64,000 nucleotides of DNA, from contig NZ_OEQK01000001.1 of assembly GCF_900240405.1 (NCBI RefSeq), forward strand, positions 310,001 to 374,000, given 5' to 3'. The notes under the pieces are model-generated. The model was not told the origin of the DNA. It saw only the letters and a list, made by a program, of their open reading frames with translations, and did not search any database. This stretch comes from Salirhabdus sp. Marseille-P4669 (GTDB taxonomy: Bacteria > Bacillota > Bacilli > Bacillales > Alkalibacillaceae). This document shows, piece by piece, positions 26,815 through 37,829 of the stretch. Numbering within the stretch: the first letter of the stretch is position 1; the number at the start of each line of letters is the position of its first letter. The translations under genes and the position numbers were made by a program.

Positions 26815-29800
26815 ATGGGAGAAGTACAAATATATAGACCGAAAAACCCAGTTCGCTTTGTAACGGCCTCCAGCTTGTTCGATGGTCATGATGCATCGAT
26901 TAATATTATGCGTCGCATCATTCAAGCAAGTGGTGCAGAGGTGATTCACTTAGGTCACAATCGTTCAGTTGAAGAGGTTGTAAATGCAGCTATCCAGGAA
27001 GATGTGCAAGGAATTGCCATATCCTCCTATCAAGGTGGCCATGTAGAATATTTTAAATATATGGTGGATTTGTTAAAGGAAAGAGGAGCAGGTCATATCC
27101 GGGTATATGGCGGTGGTGGTGGAGTTATTATTCCACGAGAGATTAAAGAGCTTCACCAATACGGAGTTGCCCGAATTTTTTCGCCAGAGGACGGTCGACA
27201 GCATGGTCTCCAAGGTATGATCAACCAAATGCTTGAAGAATGTGACTTCTTGACCCCTATTGATTTGGAAAAGGATTACGAGCAATTGCGACAAGGGGAT
27301 ATCAAAGCAGTTGCTAGATTTATCACCTATGTCGAGAATGCTCATTTTTATCGGGAAAAGACGGCTGCAACCATTTTGGAGCAGGTAGTAGAAGAAGGAA
27401 AGAAAAACATTCCTGTCATGGGTATTACCGGAACAGGTGGTGCAGGAAAAAGCTCGTTAACCGATGAGCTTATTCGTCGTTTCTTAAATGAAGTGGAAGA
27501 TAAAAGGATTGCGATATTATCCATTGATCCGACGAAACGAAAAACAGGCGGAGCATTACTCGGGGATCGCATTCGGATGAATGCTATTTTTAATAATCGT
27601 GTATATATGCGCTCCCTAGCAACCCGTGATTCCCACTCAGAATTGTCAAAAGCAATTAAAGAAGCAATTGATGTAGTAAAGGCAGCAGAATTTGATTTTA
27701 TCATTGTCGAAACGAGTGGAATTGGTCAAGGCGATGCGGCGATTACGGATATAACAGACATGTCCATGTATGTGATGACAAGTGAATTCGGAGCACCAAC
27801 CCAGCTAGAAAAAATTGATATGATCGATTTTGCTGACTTTATTGTTATTAATAAGTTTGAGCAAAAGGGTTCTGAAGATGCGATGCGTCAGGTGAAGAAG
27901 CAATATCAACGGAGCCATATGCGCTTCCATGAAGACCCAAACAATATGCCTGTATATGGAACGATTGCAAGTCAATTTAATGACCCTGGTACAAACACTT
28001 TATTTGCTGCAATTATTGATAAATTGAACGAAGCGTATGGATGGAACGTGACAACGACCTTCAAGAAAACATCTATAGTAGAAAAGCAAAATTTGATTAT
28101 TCCAAACGAACGGAAACAGTATTTGCGAGATATTGTTCGAATGGTAACAGGTTATCATACTAAGGCAGAGGAGCAAGGTGAAATCGCAAGAAAGCTATAC
28201 CAATTAAAAGGAACGCTTTCGGAAGTGGAAGCGGAAGACCTTCGAGCTGAATTGGAAAAGGTGATCGCTTCCTATGAGAAGAAGCTTACACCAGAGAATC
28301 GGGAAAAACTAGAAAACTGGGATAAATTAAAGGAACAATACAACCAGGATCAGTTTACATTCCAAGTGCGGAATAAAGAAATTACGATGGAGTTGAAAAC
28401 GGAAAGCTTATCCGGATTAAAAATTCCAAAGGTAGCGTTACCGAATTACCGGGATTGGGGCGATCGTCTCGTTTGGATACTAAAAGAAAATGTCCCGGGC
28501 GCTTTTCCATTTACAGCAGGGGTATTTCCGTTTAAGCGAAAGGGAGAAGACCCGACCCGTCAATTTGCTGGTGAAGGTACTCCAGAGCGTACAAACCGAC
28601 GCTTCCATTACTTGTCGAAGGATTCGGAGGCGAAGCGATTAAGTACCGCCTTTGATTCGGTGACACTTTACGGGGAAGACCCAGATGAGCGACCAGACAT
28701 TTATGGAAAGGTTGGAGAAAGTGGTGTAAATGTTTGTACGTTGGATGATATGAAGAAATTGTATGCCGGATTTGATTTGTGTGACCCTTTAACATCGGTT
28801 TCCATGACAATCAATGGACCAGCACCAATCATTCTAGCCATGTATTTTAACACAGCGATTGATCAACAGGTGGAAAAGTTCACCAAGCAGCATGGTCGTT
28901 CTCCAGCAGAGGAGGAATTCAGACAACTTAAAAAGGAAACATTAGAGGTTGTTCGAGGAACGGTTCAGGCCGATATTTTAAAAGAGGACCAAGGGCAAAA
29001 TACGTGTATTTTCTCAACAGAATTTGCGCTGCGTATGATGGGCGACATTCAGCAATATTTTATCGACCATAACGTGCGAAACTATTATTCCGTTTCCATT
29101 TCTGGTTATCATATTGCGGAAGCTGGAGCTAATCCAATTTCTCAGCTAGCCTTTACATTAGCAAATGGTTTTACGTATGTAGAATATTATTTAAGTAGAG
29201 GAATGGACATCAACAAATTTGCTCCAAACCTATCCTTCTTCTTCTCAAACGGACTGGACCCGGAATATACAGTGATTGGCCGGGTGGCACGGCGAATTTG
29301 GGCGATTGTCATGCGCGATAAATATGGAGCGGATGAGCGTAGTCAAAAATTGAAATATCATATTCAAACCTCTGGCCGTTCTCTCCATGCGCAAGAGATT
29401 GATTTCAATGATATTCGTACCACTTTACAAGCGCTGATCGCGATTCAAGATAACTGTAATTCTCTGCATACCAACGCATATGATGAGGCCATTACCACTC
29501 CGACTGAGGAATCGGTACGTCGGGCAATGGCGATTCAAATGATTGTTAACAAAGAGTTCGGCCTAACGAAAAACGAAAACTCCCTACAAGGCTCATTTAT
29601 TGTGGACGTGTTAACCGATATGGTAGAAGAGGCTGTTTTACAAGAGTTTGAGCGAATTAACGACCGTGGTGGTGTACTTGGTGCAATGGAGCGTCAATAC
29701 CAACGTGGAAAAATTCAAGAGGAATCCCTCTATTACGAAGGGAAAAAGCACTCTGGGGAGCTTCCGATTGTTGGGGTGAACACGTATATTAATCCGAATC

Positions 29801-30060
29801 CACCATCAGAGGAAGAAATCGACTCAATGGAATTAGCACGAGCGTCGAAGGAAGAAAAAGACCAGCAAATCCTAAACCTTCGGGCATTCCAAGCGAAGCA
29901 TAAGGCACAAGCGGAACCAGCATTACGTCGTCTAAAGGAAGTGGCAGCAAGTGGTGGCAACATTTTTGAGGAACTAATGGAAACGGTAAAAGTGGCAAGC
30001 CTCGGACAAATTACGAGTGCATTATATGAAGTTGGCGGACAATATCGTAGAAATATGTAG
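26815..30060 (+). CDS. icmF: Fused isobutyryl-CoA mutase IcmF
   Basis: Adenosylcobalamin-dependent carbon-skeleton mutase interconverting isobutyryl- and n-butyryl-CoA, in which a G-protein chaperone is fused between the B12 domain and the catalytic domain. It is 1081 residues, as expected for IcmF. The B12-binding segment is FDGHDASIN (about 22-30), with the His as lower ligand. The GTPase P-loop is GTGGAGKSS (about 206-214). The mutase domain is marked by [16 protein letters not shown] and [12 protein letters not shown]. It is the last gene of the acyl-CoA block and would link valine/isobutyrate carbon to beta-oxidation. Confidence 0.95.
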   Translation: MGEVQIYRPKNPVRFVTASSLFDGHDASINIMRRIIQASGAEVIHLGHNRSVEEVVNAAIQEDVQGIAISSYQGGHVEYFKYMVDLLKERGAGHIRVYGGGGGVIIPREIKELHQYGVARIFSPEDGRQHGLQGMINQMLEECDFLTPIDLEKDYEQLRQGDIKAVARFITYVENAHFYREKTAATILEQVVEEGKKNIPVMGITGTGGAGKSSLTDELIRRFLNEVEDKRIAILSIDPTKRKTGGALLGDRIRMNAIFNNRVYMRSLATRDSHSELSKAIKEAIDVVKAAEFDFIIVETSGIGQGDAAITDITDMSMYVMTSEFGAPTQLEKIDMIDFADFIVINKFEQKGSEDAMRQVKKQYQRSHMRFHEDPNNMPVYGTIASQFNDPGTNTLFAAIIDKLNEAYGWNVTTTFKKTSIVEKQNLIIPNERKQYLRDIVRMVTGYHTKAEEQGEIARKLYQLKGTLSEVEAEDLRAELEKVIASYEKKLTPENREKLENWDKLKEQYNQDQFTFQVRNKEITMELKTESLSGLKIPKVALPNYRDWGDRLVWILKENVPGAFPFTAGVFPFKRKGEDPTRQFAGEGTPERTNRRFHYLSKDSEAKRLSTAFDSVTLYGEDPDERPDIYGKVGESGVNVCTLDDMKKLYAGFDLCDPLTSVSMTINGPAPIILAMYFNTAIDQQVEKFTKQHGRSPAEEEFRQLKKETLEVVRGTVQADILKEDQGQNTCIFSTEFALRMMGDIQQYFIDHNVRNYYSVSISGYHIAEAGANPISQLAFTLANGFTYVEYYLSRGMDINKFAPNLSFFFSNGLDPEYTVIGRVARRIWAIVMRDKYGADERSQKLKYHIQTSGRSLHAQEIDFNDIRTTLQALIAIQDNCNSLHTNAYDEAITTPTEESVRRAMAIQMIVNKEFGLTKNENSLQGSFIVDVLTDMVEEAVLQEFERINDRGGVLGAMERQYQRGKIQEESLYYEGKKHSGELPIVGVNTYINPNPPSEEEIDSMELARASKEEKDQQILNLRAFQAKHKAQAEPALRRLKEVAASGGNIFEELMETVKVASLGQITSALYEVGGQYRRNM

Positions 30061-30468
30061 CGAAGTTTGACTTCTCTCTAGCATAAATGATACTTTTTTG
30101 TATATAATGTTTGATAGGCTAAAGAATCTAGAATTTGTTTATAATAACTAAGGATTTTAATCGTTTTCATAGTATGATTGGCTAAGTGAAGGAATATGTT
30201 TTTCACGAGTCGATGGATGAAGCGAACGATTTATTATTTAAATTTGGTGTCATGCTCTTAACCTCCCTCGATTGGAGATACAGTACATGCACCTAAAATT
30301 AGGTCAGTGGGGGAATCCAATCCCCCACTGATGTAAGTTCTATACATACTTTACGCAAAAGGAAACCTTACATTATAAGAAAACGAAGGCTGATCTAGTA
30401 GAAGAACTTGCAGATGGCCAAAGTTTTTTTCATAATATGGTAAAGAAAAGAAAAAGGGAGTGCTGGTC
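30061..30468. other. 400-bp intergenic stretch with a 10-bp perfect hairpin
   Basis: No full gene is supported. A perfect stem CAGTGGGGGA / TCCCCCACTG sits at 30305-30330 with a six-base loop and no T-tail. To its left a GTG frame ending 30297 reads about 36 codons (ending LLTSLDWRYSTCT). To its right a frame reads KKTKADLVEELADG before running into rpoE. Both could be coding remnants, but neither is recognised. The palindrome resembles terminal hairpins of IS200/IS605-type elements, which is only a resemblance. Confidence 0.45.
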
Positions 30469-31017
30469 GTGAGCTTGGAAAACTATACCCAAGAAGAACT
30501 TGCTGAAATGTCTATGTTAGAAATTGCTGCCGAAATCCTATTTGCAGAGAAAAAAGCAATTAATATTCATGAATTGTATGATATGGTTGCAGAGAAAAAA
30601 GGATTTACCGAGGAACAAAAGAACGAAAATATTGCTCAATTTTATACAGATCTAAATGTTGACGGCCGGTTCGTAACACTAGGATCAAATCTATGGGGCT
30701 TAAAACGCTGGTATCCTGTAGATACAGTTGAAGAAGAACTAACCCATTCTGCTCCGAAAAAGAAAAAGAAAAAAGCGAAGAAGAAAGTGGAAGAGGACTT
30801 CGATGAAATTGAAGAAGAGGAAGAGGATTTCGATTTAGATGATGAAGATCTAGACGAGGATTTAGACGATGATATCGATGCCGATGATATTGATGATGAT
30901 TTAGATGACGACGATATCGACGATGATGATGATGATGAAGATCTAGATTTTGATGACGATGAAGAGGAAGAGGATTTCGACTTTGATGAAGAAGATGATG
31001 AGGAGTCCGATAAATAA
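30469..31017 (+). CDS. rpoE: DNA-directed RNA polymerase delta subunit
   Basis: Gram-positive RNA polymerase accessory subunit that speeds core recycling and alters promoter complex stability. The N-terminal HARE-HTH domain is seen in EEQKNENIAQFYTDLNVDGRFVTLG. A lysine-rich hinge (KKKKKKAKKK) and a long Asp/Glu tail with almost no other residues follow, the family hallmark. The frame opens at GTG 30460 inside the AAAGGGAG site, so I take GTG 30469, giving MSLENYTQEEL and 182 residues. The pyrG promoter and attenuator follow directly. Confidence 0.95.
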   Translation: MSLENYTQEELAEMSMLEIAAEILFAEKKAINIHELYDMVAEKKGFTEEQKNENIAQFYTDLNVDGRFVTLGSNLWGLKRWYPVDTVEEELTHSAPKKKKKKAKKKVEEDFDEIEEEEEDFDLDDEDLDEDLDDDIDADDIDDDLDDDDIDDDDDDEDLDFDDDEEEEDFDFDEEDDEESDK

Positions 31018-31031
31018 TATTTTCTTCTTTC

Positions 31032-31071
31032 TTGACTTTATAGGAAGCAATCGTTAGAATTTTATTTGGGC
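31032..31071 (+). promoter_or_regulatory. pyrG promoter with GGGC start
   Basis: TTGACT (31032-31037), exactly 17 bp, TAGAAT (31055-31060), then initiation at GGGCTC (31068). In B. subtilis pyrG, the GGGC start allows reiterative G addition when CTP is low. The match in position and sequence is very good. Confidence 0.88.
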
Positions 31072-31091
31072 TCTTAAAAAGTTCGTGAACA

Positions 31092-31124
31092 AAAAGCGTC
31101 CCCGATACTATCGGGGGCGCTTTT
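31092..31124 (+). terminator. pyrG leader attenuator hairpin (also ends rpoE transcripts)
   Basis: Stem AAAAGCGTCCCCGAT / ATCGGGGGCGCTTTT with a 3-base loop and a T-run. It lies about 25 nt after the pyrG transcription start. The 5' arm holds UCCCC, which slippage-added 5' poly-G could pair with to prevent termination under CTP limitation, as established for B. subtilis pyrG. Confidence 0.85.
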
Positions 31125-31160
31125 CTTATTTGCTCCTACGTTTTCTTTTTATAATATTAA

Positions 31161-32825
<1,665 letters not shown>

Positions 32826-32826
32826 G

Positions 32827-32851
32827 AAAATGCCCGGGATTCCCGGGCATT
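32827..32851. terminator. Hairpin after pyrG
   Basis: Perfect palindrome AAATGCCCGGG / CCCGGGCATTT with a three-base loop, two bases after the pyrG stop. The following T-tract is short (TTTCTTGTT). Array D starts immediately after it. Confidence 0.8.
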
Positions 32852-32852
32852 T

Positions 32853-33350
32853 CTTGTTGGATTAATGGATTGAGTTGTTGGATTCTGTGTTCATTTTGTT
32901 GAATCCCAAGCGCTAATTGTTGAATTCTGCGCATCACTTGATGAATTGCACGCGCTACTTGCTGAATCCGGCGCATCACTTGCTGAATCCCGCGCCCAAC
33001 TTGAAGAATTCTATGCATCACTTGCTGAATTGCGCGCGTCACTTGTTGATTCCCGCGCGTCACTTGCTTAATTCTATGCATCTCTTGCTGAATTGCACGC
33101 GTCACTTGATGAATTCTGCGCATCACTTGTTGAATCTCGCGCGTTACTTGCTGAATCCCGCGCATCACTTGCTGAATTGCACGCATCACTTGCTGAATCC
33201 CGCGCGCAATTTGTTGAATTCCACGTCCATCTTGCTGAATCCCGCGCCCAACTTGAAGAATTCCACGTCCATCTTGCTGAATTCCCCATCCCACATATTG
33301 AAAAATACCACTATCTTGCTGAAATTCCTCTCTCACCCTATTCAATTCCA
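32853..33350. repeat. 21-bp phased repeat array D, core on minus strand
   Basis: Twenty-three units, with a possible 24th, whose TTG/CTG-AAT core lies at 32857, 32878, 32899, 32920, 32941 and on to 33319, without one insertion or deletion (22 steps of exactly 21 bp). A typical unit on the + strand is TTGCTGAATCCCGCGCATCA, i.e. AATTCAACAA-type on the other strand. The left end is G/T-rich (GTTGGATT) and the right end C-rich, ending CAATTCCACCC. Both strands are open in translation. It lies between convergent pyrG and ywjG. Confidence 0.94.
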
Positions 33351-33357
33351 CCCTACA

Positions 33358-33894
33358 TCACTCAAACGTCGGCAGCGGACTATCAAAGTCATCCAGAATT
33401 TCTTTCACATTTACATACAAACAATAATACACATAAAACATCATCAAGACAGATGGGAAGCCAATTTTCTCATCGCCGATTTCTAACAACGGCTCCACTA
33501 ATTTGGTATCAATATGAAAATCTGCTAGCTCAACTAAAGCGTCGGTTTCCGATTTTACTGCAGACATGACAATGACATCTGTTCCTTGATCCTGTGCTTT
33601 TTTCACTACATCGATTACCTCTTTATTATCTGCAAAAGGTGTAACAATGATTAACCGATCTAAAATCGATAACTCCACATCATCTTGATAATATTTGGAT
33701 TTTGGAATTGGTTCGGCACCCTCCACAACCTCTGTTATAAAGGCTTGCATTTCCTTTGTGCCATACCAATAAATATGTCCGTCCCCTATAATCGTATTGC
33801 ATAGAATACGTGCGGCATCCTCGATCTGTTGCCCTTCTTCATTTTTTATTTGATGAAAATGATTGATTACATGTGTCGTAAACGCTTGAAGCAT
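33358..33894 (-). CDS. ywjG: DUF2529 protein YwjG
   Basis: A conserved Bacillus protein of unknown function that lies between pyrG and spo0F, as in B. subtilis. The frame opens nine codons further upstream, but GGAGGT lies six bases before the ATG at 33894, giving MLQAFTTHVINHFHQ and 178 residues. An alternating alpha/beta pattern (GHIYWYGTKEM, DRLIIVTPFADNKEV, TDVIVMSAV) is compatible with a SIS-like sugar-phosphate-binding fold, which is inference. Divergent from spo0F. Confidence 0.85.
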   Translation of the reverse strand: MLQAFTTHVINHFHQIKNEEGQQIEDAARILCNTIIGDGHIYWYGTKEMQAFITEVVEGAEPIPKSKYYQDDVELSILDRLIIVTPFADNKEVIDVVKKAQDQGTDVIVMSAVKSETDALVELADFHIDTKLVEPLLEIGDEKIGFPSVLMMFYVYYCLYVNVKEILDDFDSPLPTFE

Positions 33895-33913
33895 TTCACT
33901 ACCTCCATTCCAT

Positions 33914-33920
33914 TTCGACA
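33914..33920 (-). promoter_or_regulatory. Possible Spo0A box between ywjG and spo0F
   Basis: TTCGACA on the + strand is TGTCGAA on the minus strand, the core Spo0A-binding heptamer. It lies about 200 bp before spo0F, a gene controlled by Spo0A in B. subtilis. One short site is weak evidence on its own. Confidence 0.35.
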
Positions 33921-34118
33921 ATTAGTGTAACGGATAAGGGCGCGGTAAACAAGGGATTACTATGTTTCACATTGGAAGAATAGGGTAATGTAATGGTAGC
34001 GTTTCATAAAATACATCCAATTACCTATTGATTACGACTTTAGGAAAGAAGGAGTTTCGCGAGCTTTAGCGAAAATTGTAAAGTGGGAAGGGGTTAATCT
34101 TACGTTTAGGGGGTTCTT

Positions 34119-34478
34119 ATGGGGAAATTAATTTTCGTTGTCGATGATCAAATTGGGATTCGACTGCTTATGAAAGAAATATTAAAAACAGAGGATTACA
34201 ACGTAAAAGAATTCGATACAGCTCAAGCTGCATTGCAAGCGAGTTTAGAATGGAGTCCAAGCCTGTTATTTGTGGACTACAATATGCCAATCATGAATGG
34301 GGCTGATTTGGCAAAGCGTCTATACGATCAGGATAAATCCATTCCTTTAGTACTTATGACCGGTTATGCTAAGGATGAATTAGATGGGGATCTAAGCTTG
34401 TCGAATATAAAAGAGATATTGCATAAGCCGTTCGATGTTACAGAAGTATTATCCTTAGCAAAAAGGTTTGCCCGTTAA
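34119..34478 (+). CDS. spo0F: Sporulation phosphorelay response regulator Spo0F
   Basis: Single-domain receiver that takes phosphate from sensor kinases and hands it to Spo0B in the sporulation phosphorelay. It is 119 residues. The acidic pocket D9/D10 (VVDDQ), phospho-acceptor D53 (FVDYNMP), switch residues T/Y in LMTGY and the conserved Lys in LHKPFD are all present. Compared with B. subtilis, Tyr13 in the DDQYGIR motif is replaced by Ile (DDQIGIR). AGGGGG precedes the ATG. Position between ywjG and fbaA supports orthology. Confidence 0.92.
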   Translation: MGKLIFVVDDQIGIRLLMKEILKTEDYNVKEFDTAQAALQASLEWSPSLLFVDYNMPIMNGADLAKRLYDQDKSIPLVLMTGYAKDELDGDLSLSNIKEILHKPFDVTEVLSLAKRFAR

Positions 34479-34491
34479 AAAAGTATTTGAG

Positions 34492-34524
34492 AATTTTTAA
34501 AGAAACTTTAAAAATTTTCCTTTT
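34492..34524 (+). terminator. Intrinsic terminator after spo0F
   Basis: Perfect 11-bp stem AATTTTTAAAG / CTTTAAAAATT with a three-base loop and a following TTCCTTTT. It is A/T-rich and so of moderate strength. Confidence 0.65.
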
Positions 34525-34531
34525 GTCTTTG

Positions 34532-34560
34532 TTGCACGTAATGGATGGTCTTGGTATGCT
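34532..34560 (+). promoter_or_regulatory. Sigma-A promoter for fbaA
   Basis: TTGCAC (34532-34537), 17 bp, TATGCT (34555-34560) with an upstream TGG that makes an extended -10. It is about 70 bp before the fbaA start. Confidence 0.65.
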
Positions 34561-34631
34561 ATAAAAGTACAAGAATTACATAATATAAGCTATATCCAAA
34601 GTTGGATAGTAAATAAAAGGAGGATTTCTTC

Positions 34632-35486
34632 ATGCCATTAGTATCCATGAAAGAAATGCTAAATACTGCGAAGGACAATGGTTATGCTGTAGGGCAATTT
34701 AACATTAATAACCTTGAGTATATCCAAGCGATTCTTCAAGCAGCTGAGGAAGAAAAATCACCTGTTATTTTAGGTGTTTCTGAAGGTGCAGGAAAATACA
34801 TGGGCGGTTTTAACGTTGTTACTGCTATGGTTAAGGCGTTAATGGAAGCGTATCAAACAACAGTACCAGTTGCGATACATTTAGACCATGGTTCTAGCTT
34901 TCAAAAGTGTGCCGAGGCAATTCATGCTGGATTTACATCTGTTATGATTGATGCTTCACACTCCCCAATTGATGAAAATATCGAATTAACTTCAAAAGTA
35001 GTCGAGTTAGCTCATATCCACGGTGTATCTGTCGAAGCAGAGGTTGGTACCGTTGGAGGAGAAGAAGACGGTGTAATTGGTGGAATCCAATATGCAGATT
35101 TAGAGGAATGTAAACGCCTAGTTGCGGAAGCTGGCGTGGACTGTCTTGCACCAGCGCTCGGTTCTGTACACGGTCCATATAAGGGAGAGCCTAATTTAGG
35201 ATTTAAAGAAATGGAAGAGATCTTTAACGAGGTGAAGGTACCACTCGTATTACATGGTGGAACAGGTATTCCGACGAAAGATATTCAAAAAGCCATTTCT
35301 TTAGGTACTGCAAAAATTAACGTAAATACGGAAAATCAAATCTCTCAAACAAAAGCGGTGCGTAAAGTACTAGAAGAAAAGCCTGAATTATATGATCCAC
35401 GTAAATACTTAGGCCCAGGTACAGAAGCGATTAAAGAAACCGTTATTGGTAAAATGCGCGAATTTGGTTCTTCAAATAAAGCTTAA
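34632..35486 (+). CDS. fbaA: Class II fructose-1,6-bisphosphate aldolase
   Basis: Zinc-dependent glycolytic aldolase, 284 residues (B. subtilis FbaA is 285). Metal and substrate segments: HLDHGSSF (about 81-88), [14 protein letters not shown] (about 136-149), [11 protein letters not shown] and [11 protein letters not shown] (about 210-220). AAAGGAGGA precedes the ATG. It is followed by transaldolase, murZ and glpX, a stable Bacillus arrangement. Confidence 0.97.
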   Translation: MPLVSMKEMLNTAKDNGYAVGQFNINNLEYIQAILQAAEEEKSPVILGVSEGAGKYMGGFNVVTAMVKALMEAYQTTVPVAIHLDHGSSFQKCAEAIHAGFTSVMIDASHSPIDENIELTSKVVELAHIHGVSVEAEVGTVGGEEDGVIGGIQYADLEECKRLVAEAGVDCLAPALGSVHGPYKGEPNLGFKEMEEIFNEVKVPLVLHGGTGIPTKDIQKAISLGTAKINVNTENQISQTKAVRKVLEEKPELYDPRKYLGPGTEAIKETVIGKMREFGSSNKA

Positions 35487-35552
35487 CGAAAAGGTGCCTG
35501 TTGTTTGTCGAAAAGACGAATGGCAGGCCCAAAATATATTGGAGGGATTATC

Positions 35553-36191
35553 GTGAAGTTTTTTATTGATACAGCGAATATCGATGAAATTAAAGAAGCA
35601 AATGCACTTGGAATTTTATCTGGTGTCACAACAAATCCAAGCCTTGTTGCGAAGGAAAAAAATGTATCTTTCCATGATCGCTTAAAGGAAATTACTAAAG
35701 AAGTGGATGGTTCTGTAAGTGCGGAGGTCATTTCCTTAGATGTTGATGGCATGTTAAAGGAAGCGGAAGAGCTAGCAGCCATTCACCCGAACATTACGAT
35801 TAAGGTTCCAATGACTTTGGACGGATTGAAAGCGGTAAAAGCATTGAGTGATAAAGGGATTAAAACGAATGTTACCCTTATTTTTTCCGCAAACCAAGCG
35901 CTTTTAGCAGCTCGTGCAGGGGCTACGTATGTATCTCCATTTTTAGGTCGATTGGATGATATCGGTCATAATGGATTGGATTTAATCGTTCAAATTAAAG
36001 AAATTTTTATGATACATGATATCCCTACTGAAATAATTGCAGCTTCTATTCGTCACCCAATGCACGTGACAGAAGCAGCGTTAAATGGTGCAGATATTGC
36101 AACAGTACCATTAAATGTGTTAAAAAGTTTAGTGAAGCATCCGTTAACCGATCAAGGAATTGAAAAGTTTTTAGCAGATTGGAATAAGTAA
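35553..36191 (+). CDS. tal: Transaldolase (MipB/TalC, fructose-6-phosphate aldolase-like)
   Basis: Small transaldolase exchanging three-carbon units in the pentose phosphate pathway. I start at GTG 35553, behind TTGGAGGGA, giving 212 residues as in B. subtilis YwjH (Tal). The longer in-frame start at 35505 lacks a ribosome binding site. [15 protein letters not shown] starts the barrel. The Schiff-base Lys is in [21 protein letters not shown] and [12 protein letters not shown] are conserved. Confidence 0.95.
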   Translation: MKFFIDTANIDEIKEANALGILSGVTTNPSLVAKEKNVSFHDRLKEITKEVDGSVSAEVISLDVDGMLKEAEELAAIHPNITIKVPMTLDGLKAVKALSDKGIKTNVTLIFSANQALLAARAGATYVSPFLGRLDDIGHNGLDLIVQIKEIFMIHDIPTEIIAASIRHPMHVTEAALNGADIATVPLNVLKSLVKHPLTDQGIEKFLADWNK

Positions 36192-36265
36192 GTAGGCATG
36201 AAAACTGTTAATTTGTTAAGAATAATGAATAACGTTTCATTTAATGTCGGAGAAAGTGTTAAACG

Positions 36266-36310
36266 GTCTAATTTAGCAAACAGGTATGCTTACCTTTTAC
36301 AAAATTAGAC
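36266..36310 (+). other. Two-level inverted repeat in the murZ leader
   Basis: Outer stem GTCTAATTT (36266-36274) / AAATTAGAC (36302-36310) encloses an inner AGGTA/TACCT. There is no T-tail, so it is not a typical terminator. It lies about 115 bp before murZ. Function unknown. Confidence 0.5.
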
Positions 36311-36423
36311 ACATTCATTCGGACAGAAAAAAATAGTTTGTGCGAAAGATATACTGTACGATACACAGGGCGGGACATGAAAAACAACTTTTAAGTTGCA
36401 TTAAATAAGAGGAGAGTTACGTA

Positions 36424-37710
36424 ATGGAGAAATTATTGATAGAAGGTGGCAGAACACTTCGGGGCAAGGTTCGTATTAGCGGTGCAAAAAATAGTGCGGT
36501 TGCATTAATTCCAGCAACCATTTTGGCAGATTCACCAGTTACGATTGAAGGACTTCCGAACATTTCTGACATCTCCATATTGAAAAATTTACTTGTAGAA
36601 ATTGGCGGAAAAGTGACACAAGACGGTAGTGATCTTACCGTAGATCCAGCCTCAATGATATCGATGCCACTTCCTAATGGAAAAGTAAAAAAGTTAAGAG
36701 CCTCTTATTATTTCATGGGTGCTATGCTTGGCCGGTTCAAGAAGGCAGTAATTGGACTTCCTGGAGGGTGTAACTTAGGTCCGCGTCCGATTGACCAACA
36801 TATTAAAGGATTTGAGGCACTTGGTGCACAGGTGACCAATGAACAAGGTGCTGTTTATTTACGCGCTGAAAAATTAACAGGTGCAAGAATTTATTTAGAT
36901 GTGGTTAGTGTAGGTGCTACCATTAATATTATGCTTGCTGCTGTAAAAGCAGAGGGCACGACGATTATTGAAAACGCAGCGAAAGAGCCAGAGATTATTG
37001 ATGTTGCGACATTATTGACTAGCATGGGAGCAAAAATAAAAGGTGCTGGTACAGATGTGATCCGCATTCAAGGAGTGGAGCGTCTAAGTGGTTGCAGGCA
37101 TACGATAATTCCAGATCGTATTGAAGCAGGAACCTATACGATTATTGCAGCTGCAAAGGGGGAAGAGGTACTCATTGATAATGTGATACCACTTCATTTA
37201 GAATCCCTGATTGCAAAGCTACGCGAAATGGGTGTTGTTGTGGAAGCGAAGGACGATCAACTAATTGTTCGTGGTAACCGTGAGCTCACAAGCGTGGATA
37301 TTAAAACACTTGTCTACCCAGGCTTTCCGACAGACCTACAGCAGCCATTTACTTCACTGCTAACACAAGCAGAAGGTACAGGAATTGTAACAGATACCAT
37401 TTATCAGGCTCGTTTTAAGCATGTGGATGAGCTTAGAAGAATGAATGCCAATATCAAAGTGGAAGGCTCTTCTGCGTTTGTAAGTGGCCCTGTTAAGCTA
37501 GAGGGCGCAAAAGTAAAAGCGAGTGATTTACGTGCAGGTGCAGCATTAGTTGCGGCTGGACTTATCGCAGAGGGTGTTACCGAAATTATCGGTTTAGAGC
37601 ATATTGATCGTGGATATGAAGACCTAACAGACAAACTAAAAGAGTTAGGGGCGAATATCTGGAGAGAAGAACTAACCGAAGAAGAGGCAGAACAATTTCA
37701 AAATTCCTAA
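36424..37710 (+). CDS. murZ: UDP-N-acetylglucosamine 1-carboxyvinyltransferase, MurZ/MurAB type
   Basis: First committed step of peptidoglycan precursor synthesis, adding enolpyruvate from PEP to UDP-GlcNAc; the target of fosfomycin. 428 residues. The catalytic Cys lies in [18 protein letters not shown] (about residue 117). The locus between tal and glpX is that of the B. subtilis second paralog (murAB/murZ), while murAA lies beyond the atp operon and outside this window. AGGAGAG precedes the ATG. Confidence 0.94.
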   Translation: MEKLLIEGGRTLRGKVRISGAKNSAVALIPATILADSPVTIEGLPNISDISILKNLLVEIGGKVTQDGSDLTVDPASMISMPLPNGKVKKLRASYYFMGAMLGRFKKAVIGLPGGCNLGPRPIDQHIKGFEALGAQVTNEQGAVYLRAEKLTGARIYLDVVSVGATINIMLAAVKAEGTTIIENAAKEPEIIDVATLLTSMGAKIKGAGTDVIRIQGVERLSGCRHTIIPDRIEAGTYTIIAAAKGEEVLIDNVIPLHLESLIAKLREMGVVVEAKDDQLIVRGNRELTSVDIKTLVYPGFPTDLQQPFTSLLTQAEGTGIVTDTIYQARFKHVDELRRMNANIKVEGSSAFVSGPVKLEGAKVKASDLRAGAALVAAGLIAEGVTEIIGLEHIDRGYEDLTDKLKELGANIWREELTEEEAEQFQNS

Positions 37711-37730
37711 CAACAGCGAATCCTTAGACG

Positions 37731-37763
37731 AAAACGCCTTCATGAACTTCAAAGGCGTTTTTG
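37731..37763 (+). terminator. Intrinsic terminator after murZ
   Basis: AAAACGCCTT / AAAGGCGTTTTT with about a ten-base loop and a T-run, 20 bp after the murZ stop. Confidence 0.85.
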
Positions 37764-37829
37764 CTTAATATCCAATGAAATAGATAAAGATATGAGAGAA
37801 AATAAATATTGAAATTGGAGAGGGAAACG

